A stretch of DNA of 64,000 nt. Origin: Caprimulgus europaeus (Eukaryota > Chordata > Aves > Caprimulgiformes > Caprimulgidae). The DNA lies in the NCBI GenBank assembly GCA_907165065.1, contig OU015523.1, positions 25,199,834 to 25,263,833 on the forward strand, in the 5' to 3' direction. Position numbers and translations under genes: made by a program. Each line of letters begins with the position of its first letter. The stretch's first letter is position 1. Under the pieces are notes generated by a model that had not been told where the DNA came from, ran no database searches, and saw nothing but the letters and a program-made list of their open reading frames with translations. Positions 50,378 to 61,643 of this stretch are shown piece after piece.

Positions 50378-51087
50378 CAAGAAGATGACCAGGGAACTAC
50401 AGGCCAGTCAGTCTCACCTCAGTGCCAGGTGAGATCATGGAGCAGATACGCCTAGAAACTATGCTAAGGCACATGGAGAATGAGAAGGTGATTGGTGACA
50501 ATTAGTATGCCTTCACCAAGGGCAAATCGTGCCTGACCAATCTGGTGGCCTTTTATGATTGTGTCACAACGTTGGTGGATAAGGCTAAAGCAACTGATGT
50601 CATCTACCTGGATTTGTACAAGGCGTTTGACACTGTCCTGCATGACATCCTTGTCTCTAAATTGGAAACATTTGGGTTTGATGGATGAACCACTTGGTGG
50701 ATAAGGAACTGGCTGGATGTTCGTACTCAAAGAGTTGTGGTCAACAGCTCAATGTCTAAGTGGAAACCAGTGATGAGTGGTGTCCCTCAAGGATCAGTAC
50801 TGGGGCCAGTGCTCTTCAACATCTTTGTTGGAGACATGGACAGGGGGACTGAGTGCACCCTCAGCAAGTTTGCCGATGACACCAAGCTGTGTAGTGCGGT
50901 TGACATGCTGGAGGGACGGGATGCCATCCAGAGGGACCTTGACAGACTTGAGATGTGGGCCTGTGCTAACCTAGTGAAGCTCAACAAGGCCAAATGCAAG
51001 GTCCTGCACCTGGGTTGGGACAATCCTAAGCACAAATACAGGCTGGGTGATGAGTGGATTGAGAGCAGCTCTGGTGGTGGATGAGAA
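50378..51087 (+). mobile_element. CR1 ORF2 reverse-transcriptase remnant, left part
   Basis: The plus-strand frame carries CR1 reverse-transcriptase blocks in order: [15 protein letters not shown] start (50398), [11 protein letters not shown] (50510), the catalytic YLDLYKAFD segment (50605-50631), [17 protein letters not shown] (50776-50826) and the FADDTKL box (50869-50889). The catalytic Asp codons are kept. The copy is dead: in-frame TAG at 50503-50505 and TGA at 50686-50688, both explicable as C-to-T or G-to-A change at CAG and TGG, plus a deletion of about 20 bp near 51070 that shifts frame. The 115-codon frame at 50737-51084 is the surviving piece. It continues after the nested insertion at 51558. 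Confidence 0.93.
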
Positions 51088-51557
51088 TCATAGAATGGTT
51101 TGGGTTGGAAGGGACCTTAAAGATCATCAAGTTCCAATCCCCCTGCCATGGCAGGGGCACCTTCCACTAGATCAGGTTGCTCAAAGCCTCATCCAATCTG
51201 ACCTTAAACACGTCCAGGGAGGGAGCATCCACAGCTTCCCTGGGCAACCTGTTCCACTGCCTGACCACCTGCACAGTGAAAAATTTTTTCCTAATATCTA
51301 ATCTAAACCTCCCCTCTTCCAGTGTAAAGGCATTTCCCCTTGTTCTATCATTAACTGCCCTTATGAAAAGTCCCTCCCCAGCTTCCTTGTAGGCCCCCCT
51401 CAGGCACTAGAAGGCCACTATAAGATCTCCCCTCAGTCTTCTCTTCTCCAGGCTGAACAGCCCCAACTCTCTCAGCCTGTCCTCATAGGAGAGATACTCC
51501 GGCCCTCAGATCATCCTCTTGGACTTCTTCTGGACTCGTTCTAACTGGTCCATGTCT
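51088..51557 (-). mobile_element. Younger CR1 nested inside the older CR1
   Basis: Complement of a CR1 3' end. The tail lies at the left (TCATAGAATGG), followed by GGGTTGGAAGGGACC, GATCATCAAGTTCC and the 3' UTR/ORF2 end, and the truncated 5' side lies at CCATGTCT (51557). It interrupts the plus-strand CR1 within the codons for VDEKLN. GAA occurs at both borders (51085-51087 and 51558-51560), either a 3-bp duplication or microhomology. Open frames on the plus strand across it are shadows. Confidence 0.95.
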
Positions 51558-51743
51558 GAAGCTGAACATAACCCGGCAATGTGCGCTTGCAGCCCACAAG
51601 GCTTACTGTATCCTGGGCTGCATCAAGAGAAGTGTGGCCAGCAAGTCAAGGGAGGCCATTCTCCCCCTCTACTCCACTCTTGTAAGGCCCCACCCGGAGT
51701 ACTGCATCCAGTTCTGGAGCCCCCAACACAAGAAAGACATGTA
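51558..51743 (+). mobile_element. CR1 ORF2 remnant, right part
   Basis: Resumes the older CR1 exactly where 51087 broke off. The frame gives [16 protein letters not shown], then [20 protein letters not shown] and [15 protein letters not shown] with no stop, and ends at AAAGACATG (51743). The rest of ORF2 and the 3' UTR are absent, so a later deletion or rearrangement removed the 3' end, since CR1 copies normally keep it. Confidence 0.93.
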
Positions 51744-52290
51744 GTGACACCAAGGTTTGATGCTTCTCTATGAAAGGAGGCAGGGATTTGCATGTCTGAA
51801 CTTGACTGGGGATAGGTACTTGTCACACGTCTGAGTGTGACCCCAAGAAGAGGAGACATAAATGAGGGGAGACAGGAGTTGTGATGGTTTGAATTACTAC
51901 CCCTCCTCAGCCACATCCTTCTTCTTCCAACATGCTCATCTTTATCCATTGAGCATATTAGGAACTGCAGTTCTCCATGATACCCCTAAATACCTTGCTG
52001 AGAAAGCATTCACAATGTCTTCTTAACAGGCAAGATTATCCAGAAGGTGTTTGGCAAGTCAATGTATTCTAAGAAGCACTAGATCTTCTTTCTTTTGTAC
52101 AGACTTTACAACTGCCTTGGAGTCCTCATCACCAGTTTGGGCACACAGACTTCTCTTTCCACAATAATTAACCTCCTATGTGTGACCTATCAAATGTGAT
52201 TTGCTCCTATTGCAGTGGGCTTTGAGCTCAATTCATGTTAGCTGTGCATGGCATGGGGGCAGCAATAGTAAGTGCTCAGCACCAGCAAAT
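51744..52290. other. Unassigned DNA between CR1 elements
   Basis: No gene. Around 51888 GTTGTGATGGTTTGAA faintly resembles an avian LTR end, but no second end or family body follows. Confidence 0.45.
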
Positions 52291-52785
52291 CACAGAATTG
52301 CAGAATCACAGAATGTCAGGGATTGGAAGTGACCTCGAAAGATCATCTAGTCCAATCCCCCTGCCGGAGCAGGAACACCTAGATGAGATCACACAGGAAG
52401 GCGTCCAGGTGGGTCTTGAATGTCTCCAGAGAAGGAGACTCCACAACCTCCCTGGGCAGCCTGTGCCAGTGCTCTGTTACTCTCACAGTAAAGAAGTTTC
52501 TTCTGAAGTTTAAGCAGAACCTCCTATGTTCCAGCTTACACCCATTGCCCCTTGACCTACCATTGGACATCACTGAGAAGAGCCTGGCTCCATCCTCCTG
52601 ACATTTGCCCTTAACATATTTATAAACATTAATAAGGTCACCCCTCAGTCTGCTCTTCTCCAAGCTAAAGAGACCCACCTCCCTCAGCCTTTCCTCATAC
52701 AGGAGATGCTCCACTCCCTTAATCACCTTCATGGCTCTGTGCTGGACTCTCTCAAGCAAACTTTTTATCTCCATTTTTACCAAAA
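52291..52785 (-). mobile_element. CR1 3' end with open ORF2 C-terminus
   Basis: Minus-strand CR1 of a subfamily different from the nested copy. The tail side begins CACAGAATTGCAGAATCACAG and then GGATTGGAAGTGACC. On the minus strand ORF2 is open for 134 codons from 52783 to its natural stop at 52379: [35 protein letters not shown], then [20 protein letters not shown] and LDAFLCDLI. This is the conserved tail after the reverse transcriptase. An undamaged frame of this length suggests a relatively young copy. It is 5'-truncated near 52785. Confidence 0.95.
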
Positions 52786-53082
52786 TTTAAATTGCTCCTG
52801 GGTGATCGCATTGTGCTAAGGTGTGAGTATCCCATACGTGGGTTGTGCTGTCACAGGAAGGGACTTCCCCTGTCCAAAAGACCTATCCTTGCCATTTGAC
52901 CTAAGGGTGATGAGTATGCCAGCACTGCTCAGCCTGGAGTTGATGAACTGGAGCATTTATTTTATGATGGTCATGTAAGTTGTCAGTGTGCTCAGCACAC
53001 TGCTCAGAGCTATGGTGGGTATGTCACTAATGCAATATAAGAGCTGGCAGAGGGAACCTGAGACATGGCAGTATCGTGTAAC
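52786..53082. other. Unassigned DNA
   Basis: No gene or recognised repeat. Confidence 0.45.
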
Positions 53083-53098
53083 AAGTTCATATGAACTT
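53083..53098. repeat. Perfect 16-bp palindrome
   Basis: AAGTTCATATGAACTT is its own reverse complement. AGTTCA half-sites facing outward are nuclear-receptor-like in sequence, but there is no other support. Confidence 0.9.
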
Positions 53099-53558
53099 AC
53101 CATACATGTCGTGTGGCAGATGACTGAAGTCATGAGGGTGAATCTGAAAGAGGTCTGAGTTGTGATGACCACTGGCCATCTGGGTAGTGCAAAATATATT
53201 CACTGTCAACACGGCTTTTCTTCTCACAGAAAGTTCTGTCAGTAGGAAACTAAAATATAAACACCAAAACTGAACAGAAAAGCAACACATCAAGGCCTAG
53301 TCTGTTCTATAATTCTGAATGTACAGATAGGATTCCCTCACATCCTTTGCAACACTTTCCAAGAAGCCATTTAATTAGATTCTCCCTTCAGTGCTTGTGT
53401 GGGTGAGGAAAGAGATCTTCCCCTCGCAGCTGGTTTAACTCTTTCTATACGGGTCTCATATCCTGCTCTGGAGCTTTTGTGCGCATTTCTGTCCTACAGA
53501 TATTTTTATTTTTTTAAACAGCCTTAACATTTTTCTCCAGAAAACAATATGTCCATCC
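53099..53558. other. Unassigned DNA
   Basis: No gene or recognised repeat. Confidence 0.45.
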
Positions 53559-53593
53559 AAAAAAAAAAAAAGAGAGAAAGAAAAAGAAAAAGA
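53559..53593. repeat. A-rich/GA simple repeat
   Basis: A13 followed by GAGAGAAAG and AAAAAG units. Confidence 0.9.
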
Positions 53594-54656
53594 CATGTCT
53601 CTGCTCTCAGTGTTTCTAAGCAGAGCTGTTTGCCTAGGAAATTTAGAGGTGGGTAACTGGTAGTCCCTGGCTGCAGGGACTAACAGTATGTCATTGATTT
53701 TGAAGCGAAACTCATCCTTAAATTCAACAGGGAGTTTGAATTTTGCTTCAAAACAGATACCACATCTCACCCTACAAAATAACTTGATCTTTCTCCTTTT
53801 ATTTTAGCACCCTCTCTGCCCAAGAATGGTGCACGTTTCATGGATGGGGGGAAAAAAGGTAAAAAGAAAGCAAGCTTTTAAATGCAGAAAGAGAATGGGG
53901 AAAAAAGAGAAGACTGAAGACTATATGGCCCAGATACTATAGCTGCTTATTGTACAACATGCACAGACAGGATTTTATGCTGTGCTGTTGTACTTGAATA
54001 ACACAAGGACATGTGTTAACGTAGAGCCCATCACATTTGAAAGACCTACTCAGCCTTGGCCAATAAAAAAAAAATCTTTTCCTATTTTAAACTAAAAATT
54101 ACAATAAAAAGTTTGTTTATTTGTGCAACTACTGACATGAAAAAAGTTATAGATTAATATAAACAAGAAGGGACAAATTATCTTTACTTTATGCCAGCCG
54201 TTAAAAATAGGCTCCTCAGTATTTCTTTTAGCACCTGCTAACAGCTTTTCAGAATTGATTTCTAACTTTTGTAACAAATACACTGTTGCACAATATTTAC
54301 ATTTCAAACAAAAAAGACTTCCTGCTCTCAAAAAATTGTTTCTGATAAAGCCACTTAAAATAATACTCTACCTCTTGATTTAAACTTGCCAACAGCATCA
54401 TTTCACCACTTATTACACACATAAAAGAACACACAGGCTGTAAAGATAAGTACCCCAAAGGCAGGAAATTTAATAATTAAAGACTGCATCACAATACATC
54501 TTAACCTCCATCACTTTGAGCAAACATTGGCCTGTAATTAGCTGCATTATTATAGCACTGTAGTACAAAGCATTTTACAGGGAGAGGAAGAGAAAGCCAC
54601 TGCCCCAAATTCAACCAGCTGCAGCTAATTCCAAGGCTGCAGACAACCTGTCCCAC
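53594..54656. other. Unassigned AT-rich DNA
   Basis: No gene or recognised repeat. It ends with the target bases CCCAC (54652-54656) of the following LTR. Confidence 0.45.
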
Positions 54657-55303
54657 TGTGATAGTTTCACTGGGCTAGCCCTCGGCCAGCAGCCAACACA
54701 GCCATTCACCCACTTTCCCCCCCACCCCCAGGGGATAGGGGAGAGGATTGGGGGGCAAGGATTAGGAGGCTTGTAGGTTGAGATAAGAACAATTTAATAA
54801 TGGAAATAATAGAAAACTTAAAATAATAATAATATTAAAATAGTAATGATAATGATAACAGTAACTAAATAAGCCAATGAGTGATACCCAGTACAACTGC
54901 TCACCACCTACCAACCAAGCCCGGCCCATTCCCAGATAATGATGCCAGAGGAGTGACATCCCAAACTGAAACCACAATCCTGGAAGAGAGAGAGCAAAAA
55001 GTCAGAGAGCCAAAAAGAGGCAGATACCTTCACTAATATACTAGGCATGACGTGATACGATATGGAATATCCCATTGGCATACCCAAATGCCAGTTTAGC
55101 TTATTAATTTTAATATTCCTCACCCCCTTTTATCTTGTGTTTGTAGACTAACAGAACATGAAGTCCTTCACTTCCAGCAACAAAAATGCAAACACTGGTG
55201 TGTTATCAGTGTTTCTCTCATAACAAGTCCCAGGCTGAAAAGCAAAATGCAGCACTATTCTAACTACTAAAAAGAAACTCTGTCCCAGCTAAAAACCAGG
55301 ACA
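54657..55303 (-). mobile_element. Solo LTR A of an avian ERV family
   Basis: A 647-bp LTR on the minus strand. It starts TGTCCTGGTTTTTAGCTGGG (complement of 55303 downward) and ends ...AAACTATCACA at 54657. It is bracketed by exact CCCAC (54652-54656 and 55304-55308). A 5-bp duplication fits ERVL-type integrases. TATA-like AGTATATTA (complement near 55035) and the variant polyadenylation signal ATTAAA (complement near 54792) are in the expected order. Only about four CpGs remain, so it looks well decayed. It has no internal retroviral sequence. Confidence 0.92.
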
Positions 55304-55442
55304 CCCACTCAGTCTTTTCTTCCAAGGCATATTTCTTGCATGTGACACCTGGGTCTTATTCAACTAATCAGCATGGACCTAGCAGGGAAGGTGCAGGCAA
55401 CCTCCTGGCTTGGGAGGCCTGACCCTCGCTCCCATGCACGGC
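55304..55442. other. 139-bp host spacer between twin LTRs
   Basis: Carries the right CCCAC duplication of LTR A (55304-55308) and the left duplication ACGGC of LTR B (55438-55442). It contains no primer-binding site, gag or pol sequence, so it is host DNA and not a provirus interior. Confidence 0.8.
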
Positions 55443-56076
55443 TGTGATAGTTTCACTTGGTTAGCCCTTGGCCAGCAGCCAACACAGCTGTTCACCCACC
55501 TTCTTCCTGACCCCCAGGGGATAGGGGAAAGGATTGGGGCGCAAGGATAAGGAGGTTTGTAGGTTGAGATAAGGACAGTTTAATAATAGAAAAAAAAACT
55601 TAAAATAATACTAATATTAAAATAGTAGTGATAATGATAACAGTAACAAAATATGCAAGTGAATGACACCCAATGTTATAACTCACCCCCGTCCTGACCG
55701 AGCCTGGACTGTTCCCAGATAACGATCCTGGAGGAGCAACAATCCCGAACCGAAACAGCAATCTGGGAAGAACGAGAGCCCGAGCGAAAGCCAGAGAGAG
55801 CAAGAGAGGAAGAGCCTCTCACTAATATACTGGGCATGGCATGATATGATATGGAATACCCCATTGGCATATCTAACTGTCAATTAAGTTTATTCATTTA
55901 AATATTCTTCTCCCTCCTTAAATCTTGTGCTTGTGGACTAAGAGAACACAAAGTCCTTCACTTCCAGTGACAAAAATATAAACACTGGTATGTTATCAGT
56001 CTCTCTCTTATGGAGCACAATTCTAGCTACTGAAAAAAAAAAGAAAACCCAGTTCTATTTCAGCTAAACCAGGACA
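55443..56076 (-). mobile_element. Solo LTR B, same family and orientation
   Basis: A 634-bp LTR on the minus strand, starting TGTCCTGGTTTAGCTGAAAT (complement of 56076 downward) and ending AACTATCACA at 55443. Flanks are ACGGC (55438-55442) and ATGGC (56077-56081): a 5-bp target duplication with one CpG transition. It is alignable along its whole length with LTR A but differs often, mostly in the U5/R part. It keeps about nine CpGs (CCCCCGTCC, AACGATCC, CCCGAACCGAAAC, CCCGAGCG), so it is a younger copy or another subfamily. ATTAAA (complement near 55579) and AGTATATTA are present. Confidence 0.92.
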
Positions 56077-59000
56077 ATGGCCTGGGCACACTACTGGCTG
56101 AGGAGGAGGAGGAGACAATCATTCACCCAGGTCAGTGGAATTATGCTGGGAACAGACCTTGGGTTTGTGAAACTGGAGAAAAAAAAAGGCTCTGACCCAT
56201 ACTTACTGCAAAGAAAATGTCAGTGCTAAGCACTGCTTCTTTGGAGACCACTCCTTTCACCTGTATGTCTCTCTTGTGAGAGCCGCCCACAAGAAGATTT
56301 TCCAAGTCAAAAGCCTTATCTGAATCTGCAGTGTTGCTCAGCTGGGATAGCCCATAATTAAATACTAGTGAACAGTTAAAGCTAATAAATGGGCCAAATA
56401 CTGACCCCTGCTGCCATTGCTTCCCCTCCTTCAGCAGGAGTCTGTGAAGCTACTGGATCTTCTTTGCTGTCCCAAGGACTTCCTGCCCTCAGATGACATG
56501 GAGCTCCTTATCAGCAAAGGTGCTCCATGTCCCTGGCATGGAGGAAGCCCACCTGAACAGCTGCTGGGTCTCTTGCAGCTCTCTCAGAGCAGGTGCTGCC
56601 TGGCCTCTTGGCTCCATTTGCCTGTGATGGAAGAAAGCGGTATAGTCTCTGTTTTCCTGCTTTTTCCCTGTGGCTGTGCCATCCTTGCTCTGCATACAAT
56701 TTGGACAGATTGGGGAATCAGGAATATTTCAAACTCTACTTGATAAGTGTTTCCAGTCATAATTGTAACTTCAACGGTTCTAGGCACAAACCTCCCTGCT
56801 GTGACTTTGCTAAGAGGAATGGACTGATCTTACTTTGCTTATACAGGGAATCATGTTGACCTCACATGGCTTTACTGTTATAAGTATATCCATAGGGCTG
56901 GACTCCTTAATCAAGACACTAAGGTTTGCATTTATAGTTACTATGCAGTACTAGCAATTGCATCTAATTCCCCAGTCTCCATCTGCCAATATGCCGTAAG
57001 AGCAAAGTGTTGTGGAAAATCACTTCATCAGGAAGGAATCGAATGTTGTTTCAAAATTTTCCTTAGAGTAATCCCATGATCTGGCAGTTCTTTGAAGAAG
57101 TCGTGCATCTGTAACGTGCAGACATCTTATTGCTAGGGAACAAAGGTTGCCTGTAATGACTATGTGATGTTAAATTCAAGCTTAAACAAGACTGCTATAA
57201 GTGTTACTTCTGCATGACACTGCCTTCACATTTGGATTTCAAAGGGTTGTAACATTAAATTGTTTAAAAATAGCATTTATTGTTTCCAAAAATAATGTTG
57301 CCATCCTCAGATTTTAAAGTGCTGCTGATTGTGCTTTGTCTTCTGAGACTTAGTCAGCTTTTCCATCAAAGACCCTGCTGAGAAGCATATGTGGTGGGTT
57401 TTATCATCTTCAGCCAACTGAAATGGCAAGTGAGGTGAAATTTTTACTCTTCTGGGTATTGGATGCTTATTTGTGTAAAGTTATGTCCTTTAAGATGGTT
57501 TTGTTGGAGGTGTCAGCAAACCTCATATGCTACCCAGTTTCTGAAATATTTTGAAATCTTCCCCAGGTTTCTGATGGCCCAAATATCTAAAGTAGTGGAT
57601 AAATAGCAGGGGCATGGGGACATGTAAGAGATGTGTGACACCCAGCCTCCTTTACATCCCCACTACAGTGTAGTTTGACATGAGGGAGAAAAGCAGGAAC
57701 ACTGTCCTTGTGATCTCCCGCACCTCTGAGCAGCAAGGAGGCATAAGAGAGAGAACAGGATTATTGCCTCCCTTTTCCTCCCACCCAACATGAAACCCAA
57801 GGGGCAGAGGGAGACTGATTTCCTAAAGCACTCAATACAGAGAAAGTTATTTGATGCTTGTCTGTATGTAACTGGGTTTGCCAACATGGCTTTAACCAGT
57901 TCAGCTATTTCTGTACATGTGGAAGTGCAAACTTAATTTAGACCAGCAAATGAAATTTCTTTGTTGGTATAGCTTAGATCAGTTCTCAGAATAGAATAAA
58001 GGACTTAGGTCAGTGTAAATGCATCTTTTTGCTGTTACACCTATAACAAATTGAGTTGTATTTTTCTTTTCCATGTTCTTCAATGACATTACTATGACAG
58101 CAATGCTTTTAAGAGCAAGCCTTACTTAGGCAGGTCTTGCATTAGTTTGTCAAACAGCCCCTAGCAAAAGCAAACAAGCCCTTACTAGTCAGATGCATAG
58201 GCAGACCTGAAGCAAGAGAACTGGCTGGCTACAGTATACATCAGGCTCCACTGAAGGATAGCTTGAAATAGATTTAGGCCATTTTATATTCAGGATGTCA
58301 GATACTCAGGTAGATGAAAAACCCATGGCCATGTGGATTGTGGCAAAAAGCAGCTAAGCAGCATGTCTGTAAGTTAAGAATTCTTCTCTAGAGTCGCAAA
58401 ATGTATGCGCCAAACACTTATCTTTTAGTAGTTCAGGTCTGGAGTAGCAAATTATTTACATTCTTTGAAGCACTTTCCTGGCATCCAACTGAAATCAGCA
58501 ATTTTTTCCTGGCACTGAAAAAATCCACCATCTTTCACTACATAGCTCCCAGCGCTGCTCCACAACAGGCCAGGTCTTCATGGGTGCAGAGCTGGAGCTG
58601 TTTGGATAACACCAGATCAAACCTCAATCTTCAACCCAGTTCTGTCAAAGGACCCTTGAACACGTACCTCAAGAGAAACCAGTGATATGTAGAATCAATG
58701 ATGCTAAACATGCAAGTTATTTTGGTAGCTCTGAGCTAGATCAGGTTCATCCTGCCTGTGGGCTGCATACGACTGTGCTTTCCCCCTTGGTGGAGTGGAT
58801 TTTGATGGGTCTGTGGCTCAGCAGCGGCCCTGGAGCCCAAGGGAAATGCCAGTACCTGCATCTGGGGAAGGGCAACCTGGCTAGAGAGACTGCTTTGCAA
58901 AACCCCAAAGCACTGCTGGCACCGAGATGATGTCAACATTTTACTTCAAACTAGCTGATGTTGCCAATATCTTCATCTTCTCCTTCAAGCCTTTATATGT

Positions 59001-60082
59001 CCCTCTCAGTACTAGAAAGTGAAATTTCCACAGTACTGTAAGCAGCCCAGAGACTGTTTAAAGTACTCACATACCTGTCAGATTCCCAACAAATACTCTG
59101 TCAGTGTCATCCATGAACTTTAATCCAGAAACTCTCCAGAGCTCATCTCTCATTAGTAGAGTCCAACTGCAAAGCCCCTCTCCTGCCTTCCCAGCATCCA
59201 AGAGGTCTTCAGCAGGATGGTGTCAGTCTGCCTCCTCCATTGTGCTATACCCCAAAGGCAGGAGCTCTCCCATTCATTCCTTATTCAATTCTTGCAGTCA
59301 AAGCTGTCATGCAGTGCTGAGAACATGTGTGTCACAGACTTAAACAATAACAATCTACTGATTTTTAAAGTCAGAGCATCAGGAATCTAATTTTAAACCT
59401 GGAATAAAGTTTTAAGCATATGACTTAACCTCACCAAAGCCAGTGTCCTGATGTGGGTAATATCCATTACTTCAGACTGAGCTTTGGAAACAGGTTTATA
59501 CACATTTTTGTCCCTATGCAAATTTCAGCATTAGCTCTGAATTGCCTGACTTTTACTAGCTTATATCAGATTCAAAATTATTTTATGCAGGATTTGAACA
59601 TTTATATTCTTTAATGCCTCTGACCTTCTTGTCTGCCAGGCAGCTGTTTAGTGTCCCCTTGGATCCACTCCAGCTGGAGCTGAATTCTGATGTCACTCTT
59701 GGGGCTCTCCTTTCTGACATTAATGATTATTCCTTTAAAAGTGCAAATAAATAAAACTATAAATTCAAAAAATCGGGAGGAAACATGTTCAGAGGGGGAG
59801 TTATTTTTTTTTTTTAATTCATCAAAGGCAGCTGAGTCCTTCTAATGCTTCTGTGTTGTGATCTGCACTTGTTCCAGCAGAAGGACAGTGAGAAATGGAA
59901 AACATCAGTCTTCATTATTTTAGCATATCCCCAAATGCATGCATTGGTTCACTGGGAGAGAAAAAGAAGATGGACATTACACTGAATTTAATTTACTTCT
60001 AAATCTGCCAAGGCCTGCTTGTGAAATCTAATTTCCAACATATGTTTCAAAATTTTCCACAATTAACAATTCCACAAAAGTC
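56077..60082. other. Unassigned DNA
   Basis: No gene or recognised repeat. It begins with the right target bases ATGGC (56077-56081). Frames of 108 codons at 56417 and 94 codons at 58401 are not recognised and not supported by anything else. Confidence 0.4.
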
Positions 60083-60323
60083 TTCCCTTCCCTTCCCTTC
60101 CCTTCCCTTCCCTTCCCTTCCCTTCCCTTCCCTTCCCTTCCCTTCCCTTCCCTTCCCTTCCCTTCCCTTCCCTTCCCTTCCCTTCCCTTCCCTTCCCTTC
60201 CCTTCCCTTCCCTTCCCTTCCATTCCCTTCCCTTCCCTTCCCTTCCCTTCCCTTCCCTTCCCTTCCCTTCCCTTCCCTTCCCTTCCCTTCCCTTCCCTTC
60301 CCTTCCCTTCCCTTCCCTTCCCT
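60083..60323. repeat. (CCTTC)n pentanucleotide microsatellite
   Basis: About 48 units of CCTTC in 240 bp with a single base interruption (CATTC at 60221-60225). One strand is pure pyrimidine and the other pure purine. The 147-codon PFPSL frame and the 135-codon KGREG frame on the opposite strand are products of the repeat, not proteins. Confidence 0.98.
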
Positions 60324-60433
60324 TTGTTTTCCTTCCCCTTTGTTTTCCTTCCCTTCCCTTCCCTTTGTTTTCCTTCCCCTTTGTTTTCCTTCCCTTCCCT
60401 TCCCCTTTGTTTTCCTTCCCCTTTGTTTTCCTC
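60324..60433. repeat. Compound minisatellite grown from the CCTTC array
   Basis: Alternating CCTTTGTTTTCCTTCC modules with variable numbers of CCTTC between them: single and paired modules repeat at about 17 bp and about 55 bp. The higher-order unit (two TTTGTTTTCC modules plus a CCTTC run) occurs at least twice. Confidence 0.95.
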
Positions 60434-60967
60434 ACACAGTTTTATCTCTATGAAAAATGTCTAATCAAAGTTTGGCCTCTGGAGTTAATTCAACATGTAA
60501 TGAAGATTCAGATTAAACAAAAGAGGGCAAGCTTGCTTTTGTCTCTCTCAGGTTTAACCAGTGCTGTCCTAAATCACGAGGAGTGTGAGTATGTGCTGAA
60601 GTGCCCTGTAGCATCAGAGCAGTACCCACAAGACATCTTTCTTTCATTAAAGTAGTTACAGACAAGGCCCCGTTTTGTGACTCAGTTTAAAGAGAACTTC
60701 ATGTTTTTGCTGCTTAAGTTCATTATTCAAAGCTCTTGGTAGGCAGAAGTGGATCATATGTGTGAGACACGAGAAGCACAGACTTTAGTAGGATGTGGTC
60801 AATATCTATGCAACTTTGGAGGCATTTCTAATAAACACGATGCCCTGGTGCTGTCAGATTTAGCCACTGCCCAGCTGTCAGACATTGTGGAATGACCCAC
60901 TTTTTTTGTGCTTAGCTGTGCCTTCAGTGTATGTCTTGAGTATCCGTCTTTCTTGATATCATAGGAT
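60434..60967. other. Unassigned DNA
   Basis: No gene or recognised repeat. Confidence 0.45.
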
Positions 60968-60994
60968 TCTTTTTTTCTTTTTTTTTTTTTTTTT
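60968..60994. repeat. T-rich tract
   Basis: T runs broken once by C (T7-C-T17 approximately). Confidence 0.9.
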
Positions 60995-61385
60995 GCCAGT
61001 CTGGCTGTCAGAAAATTGAAGAAAACAGAATAAGAAAAACAGAAGTGAATCGTTTTAAAGCTTCCTATTCTTGATGGCATTTGTTTTCAATTAGAATAAA
61101 AGAATTAGAAAAGATTTCCTTCCCATTAACATGTGTTGCTTGACAGAAAAATTTTTAATCCAAATAATTGAATTCCAGTTGTTTTCTTATCCCTAATTTC
61201 ATCTCTAGTTTTGTAGGTGAAATATCTTACAGAGTGGCAGTATATATTTAACTAGTTTGGAAGAAGACAAGCATTTTGCCTTCGTTATACTGAAAAATAT
61301 ATTGGTGCACAATTAAAATGGCCACTGCTTTCAGCTTGCCTGATTATAATCTCTACCATATGACTTCCCTTTAGCCTTAGCTTCA
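60995..61385. other. Unassigned AT-rich DNA
   Basis: No gene or recognised repeat. Confidence 0.45.
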
Positions 61386-61410
61386 GTTGTTCCAGCTATA
61401 TTGGAACAAC
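61386..61410. repeat. 9-bp hairpin, 7-nt loop
   Basis: GTTGTTCCA (61386-61394) and TGGAACAAC (61402-61410) are exact reverse complements around GCTATAT. Confidence 0.85.
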
Positions 61411-61609
61411 CAGCTCCTTTTTGTGCTTGTAGGAAAATATATTATAGTTGAGTGCGACTAATATTGGAGAAAATACTAATTTTCAAATGGAATATCTGGG
61501 AAGAATTATGAGCTGGTAGAAACTCAAATTAGTTTTGTAGCATTCTTACATGAAAGTACAGTATATTAAGGATGACAGATTTTGCACTGGTTCAACTTAG
61601 ATTTGGGAT

Positions 61610-61643
61610 GCTTAAATTTAAATATTGCTTAAATTTAAATATC
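61610..61643. repeat. 17-bp tandem duplication
   Basis: GCTTAAATTTAAATATT is followed directly by a second copy differing only in the last base. Confidence 0.9.

Noticed and set aside
51880..52260. Another LTR starting TGTGATGGTTTG
   Set aside because: No family body, no second end and no target duplication could be found.
54657..56076. A provirus with two LTRs and an internal deletion
   Set aside because: Each LTR has its own 5-bp target duplication, and the 139-bp spacer has no retroviral sequence.
60021..60464. 147-codon PFPSL-repeat protein and its 135-codon opposite-strand partner
   Set aside because: Both are direct translations of the CCTTC microsatellite.
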